Shown here piece by piece: positions 50,768-59,229 of a stretch of 64,000 nt of DNA. Origin of the DNA: Kiritimatiellia bacterium (lineage in GTDB: Bacteria > Verrucomicrobiota > Kiritimatiellia > RFP12 > JAAYLN01); contig JAGCUY010000188.1 of assembly GCA_017962605.1 (NCBI GenBank), positions 1 to 64,000 of the forward strand, given 5' to 3'. The notes below the pieces were generated by a model. That model saw only the letters and a list, made by a program, of their open reading frames with translations. It was not told the DNA's origin and ran no database searches. Made by a program: the position numbers and the translations under genes. The stretch's first letter is position 1; each line of letters opens with the position of its first letter.

Positions 50768-51631
50768 TCAGGGGGCGAGTCGCTCCACCAGGGAAACAAA
50801 GAAGTCAGGGGTCCAAAGGTCAATGGAGGGGCGGTCGGCGTCTGGAACGAATGGAAGAATATCGTGTCGGGCTTCGTCCCAGTTGATGCGCCTGATGGTT
50901 TCAAGAAGCCGCGCCTTCACCCAGCCGTCATTCGTTGCGATGCCTTCTCCCGCCCAGGGGCCCTGCTGGTCAATGGCGGATGAAAGAAGCGCGTGGTTGA
51001 TTTTCACACCTGCGGAAACATACCAGATGAGGTCGAACCAATCTCGGCCTTTGACGTATGTCCGGCACAGCAGCGCATGCAACTTCCCGGCGAAGGCGCT
51101 TGCTCGGTCGAAGTTGCGGATGGAGACGGGAAATGGAAAATGCAGTTGAGCCGCAGAATATGTCGCCCCCATCGGCGGGTCGGTGTCAACCTCCATTTTG
51201 ATGAGAATCTTCGGCGGTTGTCCTGGACTCCCCTTTCGTCCAACATGGCGCAGTTGGAGAATCCTGACAAGCGAATCGTTTTTGAGAAAACCCTTTTTGA
51301 CGACACTGTCGGCCTTGGATTTATCCCGCACCTCCATCTCCACTCCCATTGAGGCCAGTTCTGTCGCGACTCCTTCCAGGTACGGCGAAAGCGCGAACGC
51401 GGAATCCGGCGCCACAAGCGCGAAGTCAAGGTCTTCCGAAAAACGCCGGACACCCTCGAAAATCCTCAGTTGCGTTCCGCCGTGGAACGCGGCCTTGGCG
51501 AAAAAGCCTGTCCGCGCCAGTCCGGCGAGAATTACCTCCTGGAGGATTTCGCGCAATGCGTTGTATTCCTCGTCCACGCCGGAGCAGTGGTAGCCGTCAA
51601 GGCGGCCCTGAAGTAGTGCGACATTGTTCAT
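50768..51631 (-). CDS. AbiEii-type nucleotidyltransferase toxin
   Basis: 287 residues. The nucleotidyltransferase motif is FHGGTQLRIFEGVRRFSEDL near 47-66, with the metal-binding DLDFA next, as in AbiEii/AbiGii toxins of type IV toxin-antitoxin systems used in phage defence. A later family block is AFAGKLHALLCRTYVKGRDW near 180. Its ATG overlaps the antitoxin stop by four bases, the usual AbiE arrangement. The gap 50621-50767 holds no gene. Confidence 0.88.
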   Translation of the reverse strand: MNNVALLQGRLDGYHCSGVDEEYNALREILQEVILAGLARTGFFAKAAFHGGTQLRIFEGVRRFSEDLDFALVAPDSAFALSPYLEGVATELASMGVEMEVRDKSKADSVVKKGFLKNDSLVRILQLRHVGRKGSPGQPPKILIKMEVDTDPPMGATYSAAQLHFPFPVSIRNFDRASAFAGKLHALLCRTYVKGRDWFDLIWYVSAGVKINHALLSSAIDQQGPWAGEGIATNDGWVKARLLETIRRINWDEARHDILPFVPDADRPSIDLWTPDFFVSLVERLAP

Positions 51632-52272
51632 TTCCCCAATTCCTTTCTCAAGCCTTCCAAAAAGCGCCGCGCCCTGCGCGACTTGTAAACGCCTTCAAGT
51701 TCGTCGAAGTCGCCGGATTGTAGCGATTCGAGGTCTTCCCGCTCAATGCGGAGGCTTCCCTCAAGCGGCTTGGAACCCGTCCAGTCCAGCCCCCGCGACG
51801 CAATGAGGTCTGCAACCGCCTTGAGCGGTTTCGCGATGAGGAAGGTCTGCGGGGAAAGGTCGTCCCCGAGGCTCTCCACGCCGGCCATCAGCGGGAATTG
51901 CTTCAATTGTACGTATGAGAAAAGACCAACTGGGGTTTTTAAAGACCTCTTTCGCCCATACGACACGGACGTGACCAAATGAACGGCCTCGGGAATCCAA
52001 CCGTGAAAGGACAGGGCCGTCTCCATGCTGACGTAGCTGGGGCCATAGGCGAGGTTGGCAAGCAAGAAGCGGTTGATTCCCGCCCGGTTGTATTTCGGCG
52101 CAAGGCAATAGAGGCCGCGCCGGATGTGCAGCACTTCGCCGGACGCAATCGCCCGTTTGACAAGACCGCGGACGGAATTGCGGTTCTTGTCGCCAAGCCA
52201 GACGAGAACATCGCTATAAGAGAAAATTCCCGATTTTGAAAATACAAAAGCCTTGTCCGTCAAAAAATTCAT
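51628..52272 (-). CDS. AbiEi-type antitoxin
   Basis: 214 residues; the N-terminal winged helix (about 15-60: FSYSDVLVWLGDKNRNSVRG and VLHIRRGLYCLAP) binds DNA in AbiEi proteins, giving autoregulation. The C-terminal half is the antitoxin domain (YVSMETALSFHGWIPEAVH). TATTAT ends six bases before the ATG, with no SD. It is translationally coupled to the toxin. Confidence 0.85.
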   Translation of the reverse strand: MNFLTDKAFVFSKSGIFSYSDVLVWLGDKNRNSVRGLVKRAIASGEVLHIRRGLYCLAPKYNRAGINRFLLANLAYGPSYVSMETALSFHGWIPEAVHLVTSVSYGRKRSLKTPVGLFSYVQLKQFPLMAGVESLGDDLSPQTFLIAKPLKAVADLIASRGLDWTGSKPLEGSLRIEREDLESLQSGDFDELEGVYKSRRARRFLEGLRKELGK

Positions 52273-52278
52273 GTATAG

Positions 52279-52284
52279 ATAATA
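52279..52284 (-). promoter_or_regulatory. -10 box of the AbiE operon
   Basis: TATTAT on the minus strand (52284-52279) is six bases upstream of the AbiEi ATG, again implying a leaderless mRNA. No clear -35 was seen. Confidence 0.45.
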
Positions 52285-52329
52285 TCAAAAAATGACACTA
52301 TCGTGCAATGTTTTGCAATTCTTCGCGCC

Positions 52330-53559
52330 TCATCGGCGCGCCTGGCGCCATTCGCGCATGGAAGTCCCGGTACGCGCGCGGAAGAGGCTGCGCAGTTCGC
52401 GGTCGGAATCAAAGCCGCAGAAGTCGGCGATGGCGCCGATGGGGAAGTCTGGGCGGGTCAGGAGATCAAAGACACGGGTCATCCGCACATGGAGAATTTC
52501 ATTTAGGACGGAGTGCCCGACGGCCTCGCGGAAACGAAGCTCAAAAAGCTTTCGTGAAACTGGAAAGCGACTGGCCAGTTTCGCGGCGGTTAGCCCCTCG
52601 CACGCCTCGCGTCGGATTATCTCAACCGCTTTCATAATTGAAGGCTCGCGGCGGCCATGGCCGCGCGTGGAGTTGCGCCGCTCCACGAGAAGCGGACCGT
52701 AGGTGGACAATGTATTACTCTGTGCCTCTGCGCCTCTGTGTGAGTTTTTGTCTGCGATTATCTTCGCCGCGAGGTAGCCGGAGTGCTCATAGTCTATCCT
52801 GACGGAGGAGAGGTCCGGGGTGTGGCGGGCATCGCCGGGGATGGAGGCTGCATCTGCACCGACTAGTGTGGCAGTGAGCGGCGGGGGGCGCCCAATGGCG
52901 GAGAGAGCGCTGGCGACGAGTTTGGCGGCGGGATCGTTCACGGCGAAAATGGCGCAATGGATCGGTAGCGCGGCGACCCAGCGTTCTGTGCGCCTCAGGC
53001 GCGCGTCATCGTCCTCGCGATTGAGTTCTGGGAAGACATGGCAGACTTTGCCGGCCTTTTCGCAGCATGCGCGAAAGGCGGCGACGCGCTCGCGCGCCCA
53101 CGGGGCACGGCGTGTCGGGTCTTTGGCCACCACTGCGTAGCAAGGTGGCAATCCGGCCGACAGTTCGCGAAAGGCGGTCTCCGCGACGGCGGCCTCGTCG
53201 CAGGCGACAGCCGCCGCCTCGCGCCACGCGCGGCGTTCTGGCGGGTTGAAATAAACGACGGGTATTGCGCCAAAGAAGGCCGGTGGCAGGTCGTGGCTCG
53301 CATACCAGCACTCCACAATGCAGCCTACGGGGCGTAGTTGTTTGATGGTCTTGCGCACAGTAGCCGGATCGGACTCAAGTGCAGCGAGGGTTGCGACTTC
53401 CCAGCCATGCGACTTGGCGCACCTGAGAATGCCGTCCAGTCTTCGACGACGCAACGGCACATGCGCCTCATACCCTACATAGAGGATGACGGGCCTTTGG
53501 TGCGGCGTAACCGGCATCGCTGTCTTTGTCGAGTTTTGCTTTTTGCTTTCCCGCATCAT
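52330..53559 (-). CDS. XylR-type regulator: LacI-like sensor plus AraC HTH
   Basis: 409 residues. The first 275 look like a periplasmic-binding-protein/LacI-type sugar sensor (VILYVGYEAHVPLRRRRLDG, GCIVECWYASHDLPPAFFGA, VRIDYEHSGYLAAKIIADK). The last 105 are an AraC helix-turn-helix pair (LTAAKLASRFPVSRKLFELR and IGAIADFCGFDSDRELRSLF). This is the XylR design: sugar-responsive activation of hydrolase genes. A palindrome lies in the upstream gap (53593-53607). A related regulator is at 55224-56381. Either of two adjacent ATGs could start it. Confidence 0.87.
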   Translation of the reverse strand: MMRESKKQNSTKTAMPVTPHQRPVILYVGYEAHVPLRRRRLDGILRCAKSHGWEVATLAALESDPATVRKTIKQLRPVGCIVECWYASHDLPPAFFGAIPVVYFNPPERRAWREAAAVACDEAAVAETAFRELSAGLPPCYAVVAKDPTRRAPWARERVAAFRACCEKAGKVCHVFPELNREDDDARLRRTERWVAALPIHCAIFAVNDPAAKLVASALSAIGRPPPLTATLVGADAASIPGDARHTPDLSSVRIDYEHSGYLAAKIIADKNSHRGAEAQSNTLSTYGPLLVERRNSTRGHGRREPSIMKAVEIIRREACEGLTAAKLASRFPVSRKLFELRFREAVGHSVLNEILHVRMTRVFDLLTRPDFPIGAIADFCGFDSDRELRSLFRARTGTSMREWRQARR

Positions 53560-53584
53560 CTGCTACGCCGTTTGCCCTTATAAA

Positions 53585-53639
53585 AAGAGGTGTTGCCCAT
53601 GGGGCAAGTATAGCACATTTGCCCCGGGCGCACCTCTTT
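53585..53639. promoter_or_regulatory. Palindromic operator candidate upstream of the XylR-type gene
   Basis: TTGCCC-ATG-GGGCAA (53593-53607) is a perfect palindrome; a similar half with GGGGCAAA lies inverted at about 53617-53632. The pair is flanked by AAAGAGGTG and CACCTCTTT. A TATACT -10 candidate (minus, 53612-53607) touches the palindrome, so binding there could repress or activate the regulator gene. Confidence 0.55.
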
Positions 53640-53700
53640 ATTTCAGGCCATCCAGCAGCGCGCGCTTGCGAGGGGTGTCGGCGGCGGGCCGAAGCGCGGA
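53638..53700 (-). pseudogene. 3' relic of a GH5 gene
   Basis: The minus strand reads LRPAADTPRKRALLDGLK and stop, matching the common C-terminus of both GH5 genes (SADNPRKRALLDGL). Only about 60 bases remain, between GH30 and the XylR-type gene, so a third GH5 was probably lost here or its tail was copied. Confidence 0.65.
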
Positions 53701-53752
53701 TGGAGAAGGCGCGGCGGCGTTGCGGGGGCGAATTGGCGAATTTTGCTTCGCG

Positions 53753-55129
53753 TCATTTGAAGACGAGCGTTGAGACGGACCACTGCCCACCGGGCAGCGG
53801 CAAGGTCTTGTAGAGTCCCTTGTACTTTATCACGAGGCGGCGGCGCTGGATGTCGCGCACAAGCGTCCCGTCGCAGGCGACGACGAGGATGTATTCGCCG
53901 TCCGGATTGCGGAAGAGGATGAGCCGCGTCCCGTCCCGCGAACCCGACACCTCCATGACGCGCGCCCCGCGCTTCACGAAGGGGCCGATATGGCGGAAGA
54001 GCCGGTACTGCGGCGAGAAGGTGACCTCGGCAGTGTCGGAATCGACGACCACGAAACCGCCGCAGAGGTGCGCCCCCGTCGCCGGGGTGCCAAGCTCGTC
54101 GAGGCAGAGGTTCCAGCTGGTGAAGAGTTCGCACCCGTTCTGAAGCATCCCGAAGACCTTGGCCGCCCACCACCATTCGGTGCGGTCGGCGAGCACGACG
54201 TGCGGGCCGTTCTCCGTGTGGACGAAGCGCAACTGCGGGTGCTTGGCCTTGAGCGGGGCCATGTTCGCCGCCTCCTCGGGCGGCCCGTAGCAGTGCCACG
54301 CTATGCCGCCAATGGACTTCTCGACGCCGGGCATGGCGAGGAGGTCGCCCACGCGCGCGACACCCTCGGCGTCCGGGTTGTGGTCGTGGACCCAGATTTC
54401 CGCGTCGATGCCCGCCTTGCGGAAGGCCGGCGCGAGGTGGTCGCGAACCAATGCCCCTTCCTGCTCCGGGGAATAGACGCAGCAGGGATACTGCCCTTCG
54501 GTGTCGCACATCGTCTCGTTCTGCGGCGAGACGGCAGCGACCGCGATGCCGCGCTCGGCGCAGCCCTGGACGTATTTGAGAAGATACCGGGCGAAGGCCG
54601 GCCGGCAGTCGTCCCTGAGCGTCCCGCCAATCATCAGGCCCGACGTCTTCATCCAGCCCGGCGGGCTCCATGGCGAGGCGAAGAAGAAGAGGCCGGGGTG
54701 GAGGTCCGCCGCCGCGCGGGCCATCGGGAAGAGGTGTTCGTCGTCGCGGGCGAGCGAGAAGCGCTCCATGGCGGTGTCGCCGGGCGTATCGTCGTAGCTG
54801 TAGAGCGCCGTAGAGTAGTCGCTCGCCCCGATGTTCAGGCGGATCGCGCCGAGGTTGCAGCCCTCGGCGGTGAAGAGCTGGCGCAGGAGTCGCGCGCGCT
54901 TCTCCGTGGGCATGTGGGCGAGAATCCAGGCCGAGGCGTCAGTGAGCGAGGCGCCGAGGCCGAGGAACGGGTGTTTCGCCACTGCCGCGTCGATGTCGAG
55001 CGCCTCGACCGCCGGATACGGGTGAGGCGCGAAGCCGGGGGTCGCGATCTCGCGGAAGTCCCGCAGCTCCGTGGTTTGGAAGAGTCGTAGCGTCTCGCCG
55101 CCTTCTGCGGCGACGTAAGATCCTGTCAT
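53753..55129 (-). CDS. GH30-type glycoside hydrolase
   Basis: 458 residues from ATG 55129 (AAGGAAA upstream). The TIM barrel has the N-terminal GLGASLTDASAW near 55, acid/base Glu in VAAVSPQNETMCDTEG near 200, and nucleophile Glu in LRFVHTENGPHVV near 295. The C-terminal side beta domain ends at 458. GH30 members include beta-glucosidases, beta-xylosidases and endo-xylanases or 1,6-glucanases; the subfamily is not determined. No signal peptide. An 8-bp inverted repeat at 55163-55186 may control it together with the adjacent XylR-type gene. Confidence 0.88.
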   Translation of the reverse strand: MTGSYVAAEGGETLRLFQTTELRDFREIATPGFAPHPYPAVEALDIDAAVAKHPFLGLGASLTDASAWILAHMPTEKRARLLRQLFTAEGCNLGAIRLNIGASDYSTALYSYDDTPGDTAMERFSLARDDEHLFPMARAAADLHPGLFFFASPWSPPGWMKTSGLMIGGTLRDDCRPAFARYLLKYVQGCAERGIAVAAVSPQNETMCDTEGQYPCCVYSPEQEGALVRDHLAPAFRKAGIDAEIWVHDHNPDAEGVARVGDLLAMPGVEKSIGGIAWHCYGPPEEAANMAPLKAKHPQLRFVHTENGPHVVLADRTEWWWAAKVFGMLQNGCELFTSWNLCLDELGTPATGAHLCGGFVVVDSDTAEVTFSPQYRLFRHIGPFVKRGARVMEVSGSRDGTRLILFRNPDGEYILVVACDGTLVRDIQRRRLVIKYKGLYKTLPLPGGQWSVSTLVFK

Positions 55130-55162
55130 GGCGTGTTTCCTTTTTTTACGAATGCCCAGGCG

Positions 55163-55186
55163 CTGGAAATATGATAGCATTTCCAG
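55163..55186. promoter_or_regulatory. Operator candidate before GH30
   Basis: CTGGAAAT (55163-55170) and ATTTCCAG (55179-55186) are perfect arms with an eight-base spacer holding a minus-strand TATCAT (55176-55171), a possible -10 for GH30. This arrangement fits an AraC/XylR-family site. Confidence 0.55.
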
Positions 55187-55223
55187 ACAAACAGGCAATC
55201 TTCCGTTTCAAGTTGCATGGAGG

Positions 55224-56381
55224 CTATCTTCCAAAGTGCAGGCGCCTCCAGCGCAGGGGCGTAAGCCCGGTCTCCTGGACGAAGGCCCGGCGGAAGGCGT
55301 GTTCGTCGCACCAGCCGCATTCGACGAAGACCGAAACCGGGTCGCGGCGAGGCTCGGACAGCAGGGCCATCGCCCGCGCCACCCGCGCCGCCAGGATGGC
55401 ATCGCGGATCGACTTGCCGGTCGCGTTTTTGAACCGTATCTCCGCCGAGCGCGTCGCCAGACCCATCGTCTTCACGACATCCGGAGGCGCAAGGCCCTCG
55501 CACGCCTTGCGGCGTATCAGCTCCTGGGCGCGGGCGATCTTCGGGTCGCGCCGCACGGTGCGGTCGGTCGATTGCCGCCGCACAAGCGGCGCGCACCCGA
55601 ACTCAAGCGTCTCCGGCGGCAGGGCCGGGTCATCCAGCCGACGCTTCAGCAGCGTCGCGGCCAGCCGCCCCGATTGGATGAATGCCGACGCCACGCTTGT
55701 CAGCGTGGGGCGGGTTGTTTCGCAGATGTCGGTGTCGTTGCCGATTCCCGCGACGGCGAGATCCCATGGTACCGAAAGCCCGCAGCGGGCTGCGGCGAGC
55801 AGCACGAGCGATGCGGTCTCGTCGTTGGCGGCCAGCACGCCGCAGGGCGTCGGTAGCGTGGACAGGAATGCGCACAGACTTTCCATAAGTGCCCGCATGT
55901 CGCGCATCCCGCGTTTCGCCGGGGGCCGGAAGACGTGCGCATCGACACCTGCGGCCGCCGTCTCCTCGCGGAAAACATCTTCACGCCTTGCCGACCAGTC
56001 GAACAACTGCCACTGATGGACGTAGGCATATCGTGGAAGTCCCAGCGACAGGAGTTCCGACATCGCGAGGCGCGCGGCCTCCCCCGAATCGTGGGTGACG
56101 GCGAAGCGCGGCTTGGGCGAGATTTCCTCCTCCGCGTCGCAGAACACGGCCGGGACGCCGGCCTCGTCGAACAAGGCCTCGCTCCAGCCAGGACGGCGCA
56201 GGACGAACCCCTCTACGATGGCGCCGTCGGGCTTCCAGTAGGCGAGGAGCCGCTTCGCCGATATCGCGTCGATATCGACGGCGGCGACGAACCACGACTC
56301 CGCCGCGGCGACTTCGCGGATGCCGGCAAGGCGTCGCCTCGCCACGTATTTCATTCCGGAAAGATAGAGAATGGTTTTCAT
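55224..56381 (-). CDS. Second XylR-type regulator: LacI-like sensor plus AraC HTH
   Basis: 385 residues. The sensor domain spans 1-270 (MKTILYLSGMKYVARRRLAG, GVLAANDETASLVLLAAARC, GIGNDTDICETTRPTLTSVA, the last typical of LacI/XylR). The AraC HTH spans 285-385 (LAPPDVVKTMGLATRSAEIR, VFVECGWCDEHAFRRAFVQE). It lies 18 bases downstream of the large hydrolase gene and 94 bases upstream of GH30, whose gap carries a perfect inverted repeat. Probably it senses a sugar released by these enzymes. Confidence 0.87.
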   Translation of the reverse strand: MKTILYLSGMKYVARRRLAGIREVAAAESWFVAAVDIDAISAKRLLAYWKPDGAIVEGFVLRRPGWSEALFDEAGVPAVFCDAEEEISPKPRFAVTHDSGEAARLAMSELLSLGLPRYAYVHQWQLFDWSARREDVFREETAAAGVDAHVFRPPAKRGMRDMRALMESLCAFLSTLPTPCGVLAANDETASLVLLAAARCGLSVPWDLAVAGIGNDTDICETTRPTLTSVASAFIQSGRLAATLLKRRLDDPALPPETLEFGCAPLVRRQSTDRTVRRDPKIARAQELIRRKACEGLAPPDVVKTMGLATRSAEIRFKNATGKSIRDAILAARVARAMALLSEPRRDPVSVFVECGWCDEHAFRRAFVQETGLTPLRWRRLHFGR

Positions 56382-56399
56382 GTTCCATGCTCGAATGGA

Positions 56400-59198
56400 C
56401 TACGGCTCGGAATCGGAGTCGCGCCTTGCGACCTCGTAGAGCATCCTCGCGCCGTTCGGGCCTTCCACGGTCGCCGTGAACGAGAGTTTTCCATCGATGA
56501 CGGCGGAGGGTATCTCACCGCGCCGCCGGCCTGTTGTGTCGAGTTCCCACACGGAAAAGGCGGAGGGGTCGGCAAGCGCGAGTTCGATTCTGGCGGAGCC
56601 GTTGCGGACGAGTGGCGGATACGCGCCCCACTTCACGAGTATCTTCCGTTCGCGGTCCGCATAGACGTTGCCGTCGGCCTGGGCGTCGGTGAGATGGGAG
56701 ACGAGAATGCGCGAAGAACGCGGGAGCGGCTCGCCATCGAGCGACGACGCCCACACCGTTGCCGGAGCAACGGCGCCGCAAATCTCGAAACGCAGCGGGC
56801 CGGCGTCGAGCGAACCGGACGGGACGAACCCGCCGGCTGTGCGCGGCGTGACGATGCGCATGCTCCCGCGCTCCGCATCAAAGGAGAACGCCTCGTTCGG
56901 CGGTGGATCGAATGGCGGCGTTTCCGAGTCACGCACTTCGGCCAGGTCAAACGTCCGCATGCCCTGCGGCGGCTCTTTCCCGGCCGCGAGGGCCACACGG
57001 ACGCGCCATGCGGCGCTGCTCCATTTCGGCGTGATTCCTGCCGCGGCGGTTTTCGCGTCCTTGGCCGCGTCGGGCGGGACTGAGAGCGCGAACGAGGATT
57101 CGGGCGGCGCGAGGTCGCCACGAAGGAAGAGGCAGATGCTGGCCCTGTCCGACGCCTGTCCGAGGGGGTCTGTCCCAACGTCGAAATAGCCGGGGTAGCC
57201 CGTCCTGTCCTTCACGACGTTGGTCCCGTGCGCGTATGCGAAGCGCCAAAGCCCGTCCCAGTCCTGCAACGCACCCATCGCGCCGGTCATGATGCCGCCG
57301 ACTCCGCGATACATTCCGGGGCCGGAGAAATTCCACTCCGTGATGCAGAACGGCTTGGATGCGTGGCGGGCGAAGGCGCTCCACGCCATCGGAAGGAAGC
57401 CCGTCTTCAGCGGATTGGCGTTCGGCAGCGTCGATGGCTGCTCCCACTTCCTTGCGGGGAATCGCGGATGGTCAACGTAGAAGTGGTCGTCGGCGTAGTC
57501 GTAGAGCTCCTCCCCCGCCAGCTCCATCCCGCAGTTGTAGGGGCCGCAGTTCTGGTTCGTGAAAAGCGCCTTGACGCCCAGTCCGCGCAGGAACTCCTTT
57601 TGCCTGGCGACAAGGGAGCGCTCCATGTCCGCCATGAACATGATCCGCTCGTCGCCGGAGAAGGCCGACGGGTCGTCTGGGCAGCCTTTGGCGAAATCGG
57701 GGTCTTCCGCCCGCCTCCGTGCCAACCATTCGCGCCACGCGGTCTTGGCCGGTTCGAGCTTGCGGAGTTCGTCCCAGCACCAGAGAGGCTGCGCCTCGTT
57801 GATGAGCGAAATGAGCGGCATCGCCGGTTCGTCGGCGTAGCGGCGTCCGGTGTAGGGGTTGACGTGTTCGAGGAAGTTCCGCGCGAAGGCGGCCCAGTTC
57901 TCGAACGCCGGTTCGTAAACGGCGACTAGGTTCTTGTAGAGCCGGCCGTCGATTCTGCCGTCGCGGTCGATGCCGATGTCGCGCCATAGGACGGGACGGC
58001 TTGTGTAGAGGTCGGTCGTCGCGTAGATACCGCGCTGGAATGCGCGGTAGAGGAGATAGTCCAATCTGTCGATGTCGTCGCTGACGACATCGACAGAGGT
58101 TGAAAAGTTGAAAGGTTGAAGGGTTGAAAGGTCAGAATCCGATTGCTGCGGGACTTTTTGACTTTTCAACTTTTCAACCTTTCGACTGGCGTGGGCGTTA
58201 GCCCACGCCCCGTCGTAGTGGTGGATTCGCACGGAGTTGTAGCAAAGGCGGGCGAGGCGGTCAACCAGTTCGTCGGCGGTTTTCTCGTCGAGGAAGTTCG
58301 CACCAAAGCAGAGGTTAACCCCGTAGAAGCGCTGCGGGACGCCGGGGCGCCCCTCGAACTCGAAATGGCCGTCCTCCGAAACCTTCAGCCATCCGTGCCT
58401 CCCCGCCGGTGCGTCAAGCATCCCCATGCAGGAGAAGTCGAGGGCGCTTCCGGGTTCGATATCCTTTGCGTAGTCGAGCGGAATCCATTCCTTGCCGGCG
58501 CGTATGATGTTTGGCCGCGCAAACGAGACGCCAACGCCGCCGCTGGCCGACACGGAGCAGGCGAAGTCGCGCCGCGCCCCATTCGGGAACTCCGCTCCGG
58601 CGTCCGGCGGCGTGATGCGGAGGCTGAAGGTGTCCGACCACTTCCTGTTGTCCTGGATGTAGAGCGACATATCGCCGTCGAACGACAAGGTGAAGGATTC
58701 GCCGCCGTCGGGCGAGGAGAACGTCACTCCGTTCGTCTTGGTTCGGCAGAGGGCCTCATCGCCGAAGGTCTCTGGGAACACGCCCTTCTTTCCATCCGTG
58801 AACTCCCACGTCCAATCGCCGTATGCGGAACGCGGCAGGGAGAGCGAGAGCGCGATTGCAGAAGGTTTCTGGTCCGCTTCGGAAACGAGCGAAACTTCAT
58901 ACGCCGCACCTCCGCCTTCAAGCGGGCGAAGCGAAGACGTGCCGCTGGCGACAACTTCGCCGGATCGGAAGACCTTGAAGGGCGCGATGCCAACGGGCGC
59001 GTCATCGGACGCGACGTCCTCGCGGACGCCTTCCGAAGACCCCGCCCAGTTTTCGTGGTGGATCACGGCGCACAGCCTTGCGCCAGACTCGCCGAAGCGA
59101 ACGCCGCCGAAATACTCAAGTTCCAGATCAAGCCCCGCCGCAGCGCAGAAAAGCGGCTGCGCCGCAGCGGCAATCAGACATACCGCGACACGTTTCAT
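56400..59198 (-). CDS. Large exported GH-A-clan (GH5-like) glycoside hydrolase
   Basis: 932 residues from ATG 59198; signal peptide MKRVAVCLIAAAAQPLFC. The N-terminal beta domains (about 20-270) precede a TIM-barrel region near 280-700: GVPQRFYGVNLCFGAN near 288, acid/base candidate PLISLINEAQPLWCWDEL near 445, nucleophile candidate FCITEWNFSGPG near 615. C-terminal beta domains end at 932. Family assignment within clan GH-A is uncertain. About 40 residues near 335-375 (SRKVEKLKSQKVPQQ, LSTLQPFNFST) are encoded by two inverted octamer arrays (58098-58185) inserted in frame in the barrel. Confidence 0.75.
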   Translation of the reverse strand: MKRVAVCLIAAAAQPLFCAAAGLDLELEYFGGVRFGESGARLCAVIHHENWAGSSEGVREDVASDDAPVGIAPFKVFRSGEVVASGTSSLRPLEGGGAAYEVSLVSEADQKPSAIALSLSLPRSAYGDWTWEFTDGKKGVFPETFGDEALCRTKTNGVTFSSPDGGESFTLSFDGDMSLYIQDNRKWSDTFSLRITPPDAGAEFPNGARRDFACSVSASGGVGVSFARPNIIRAGKEWIPLDYAKDIEPGSALDFSCMGMLDAPAGRHGWLKVSEDGHFEFEGRPGVPQRFYGVNLCFGANFLDEKTADELVDRLARLCYNSVRIHHYDGAWANAHASRKVEKLKSQKVPQQSDSDLSTLQPFNFSTSVDVVSDDIDRLDYLLYRAFQRGIYATTDLYTSRPVLWRDIGIDRDGRIDGRLYKNLVAVYEPAFENWAAFARNFLEHVNPYTGRRYADEPAMPLISLINEAQPLWCWDELRKLEPAKTAWREWLARRRAEDPDFAKGCPDDPSAFSGDERIMFMADMERSLVARQKEFLRGLGVKALFTNQNCGPYNCGMELAGEELYDYADDHFYVDHPRFPARKWEQPSTLPNANPLKTGFLPMAWSAFARHASKPFCITEWNFSGPGMYRGVGGIMTGAMGALQDWDGLWRFAYAHGTNVVKDRTGYPGYFDVGTDPLGQASDRASICLFLRGDLAPPESSFALSVPPDAAKDAKTAAAGITPKWSSAAWRVRVALAAGKEPPQGMRTFDLAEVRDSETPPFDPPPNEAFSFDAERGSMRIVTPRTAGGFVPSGSLDAGPLRFEICGAVAPATVWASSLDGEPLPRSSRILVSHLTDAQADGNVYADRERKILVKWGAYPPLVRNGSARIELALADPSAFSVWELDTTGRRRGEIPSAVIDGKLSFTATVEGPNGARMLYEVARRDSDSEP
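58098..58207. repeat. Inverted pair of octamer arrays plus hairpin inside the large hydrolase gene
   Basis: TTGAAAAG/TTGAAAGG/TTGAAGGG units (58099-58132) are followed by the opposite strand form CTTTTCAAC (58160-58185), so the arrays can pair. A perfect nine-base hairpin GGCGTGGGC-GTTA-GCCCACGCC (58186-58207) follows. The frame stays open across all three. Confidence 0.85.
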
Positions 59199-59229
59199 CG
59201 AAGGCGACCCCCGCAGCAGAAGCGACACG

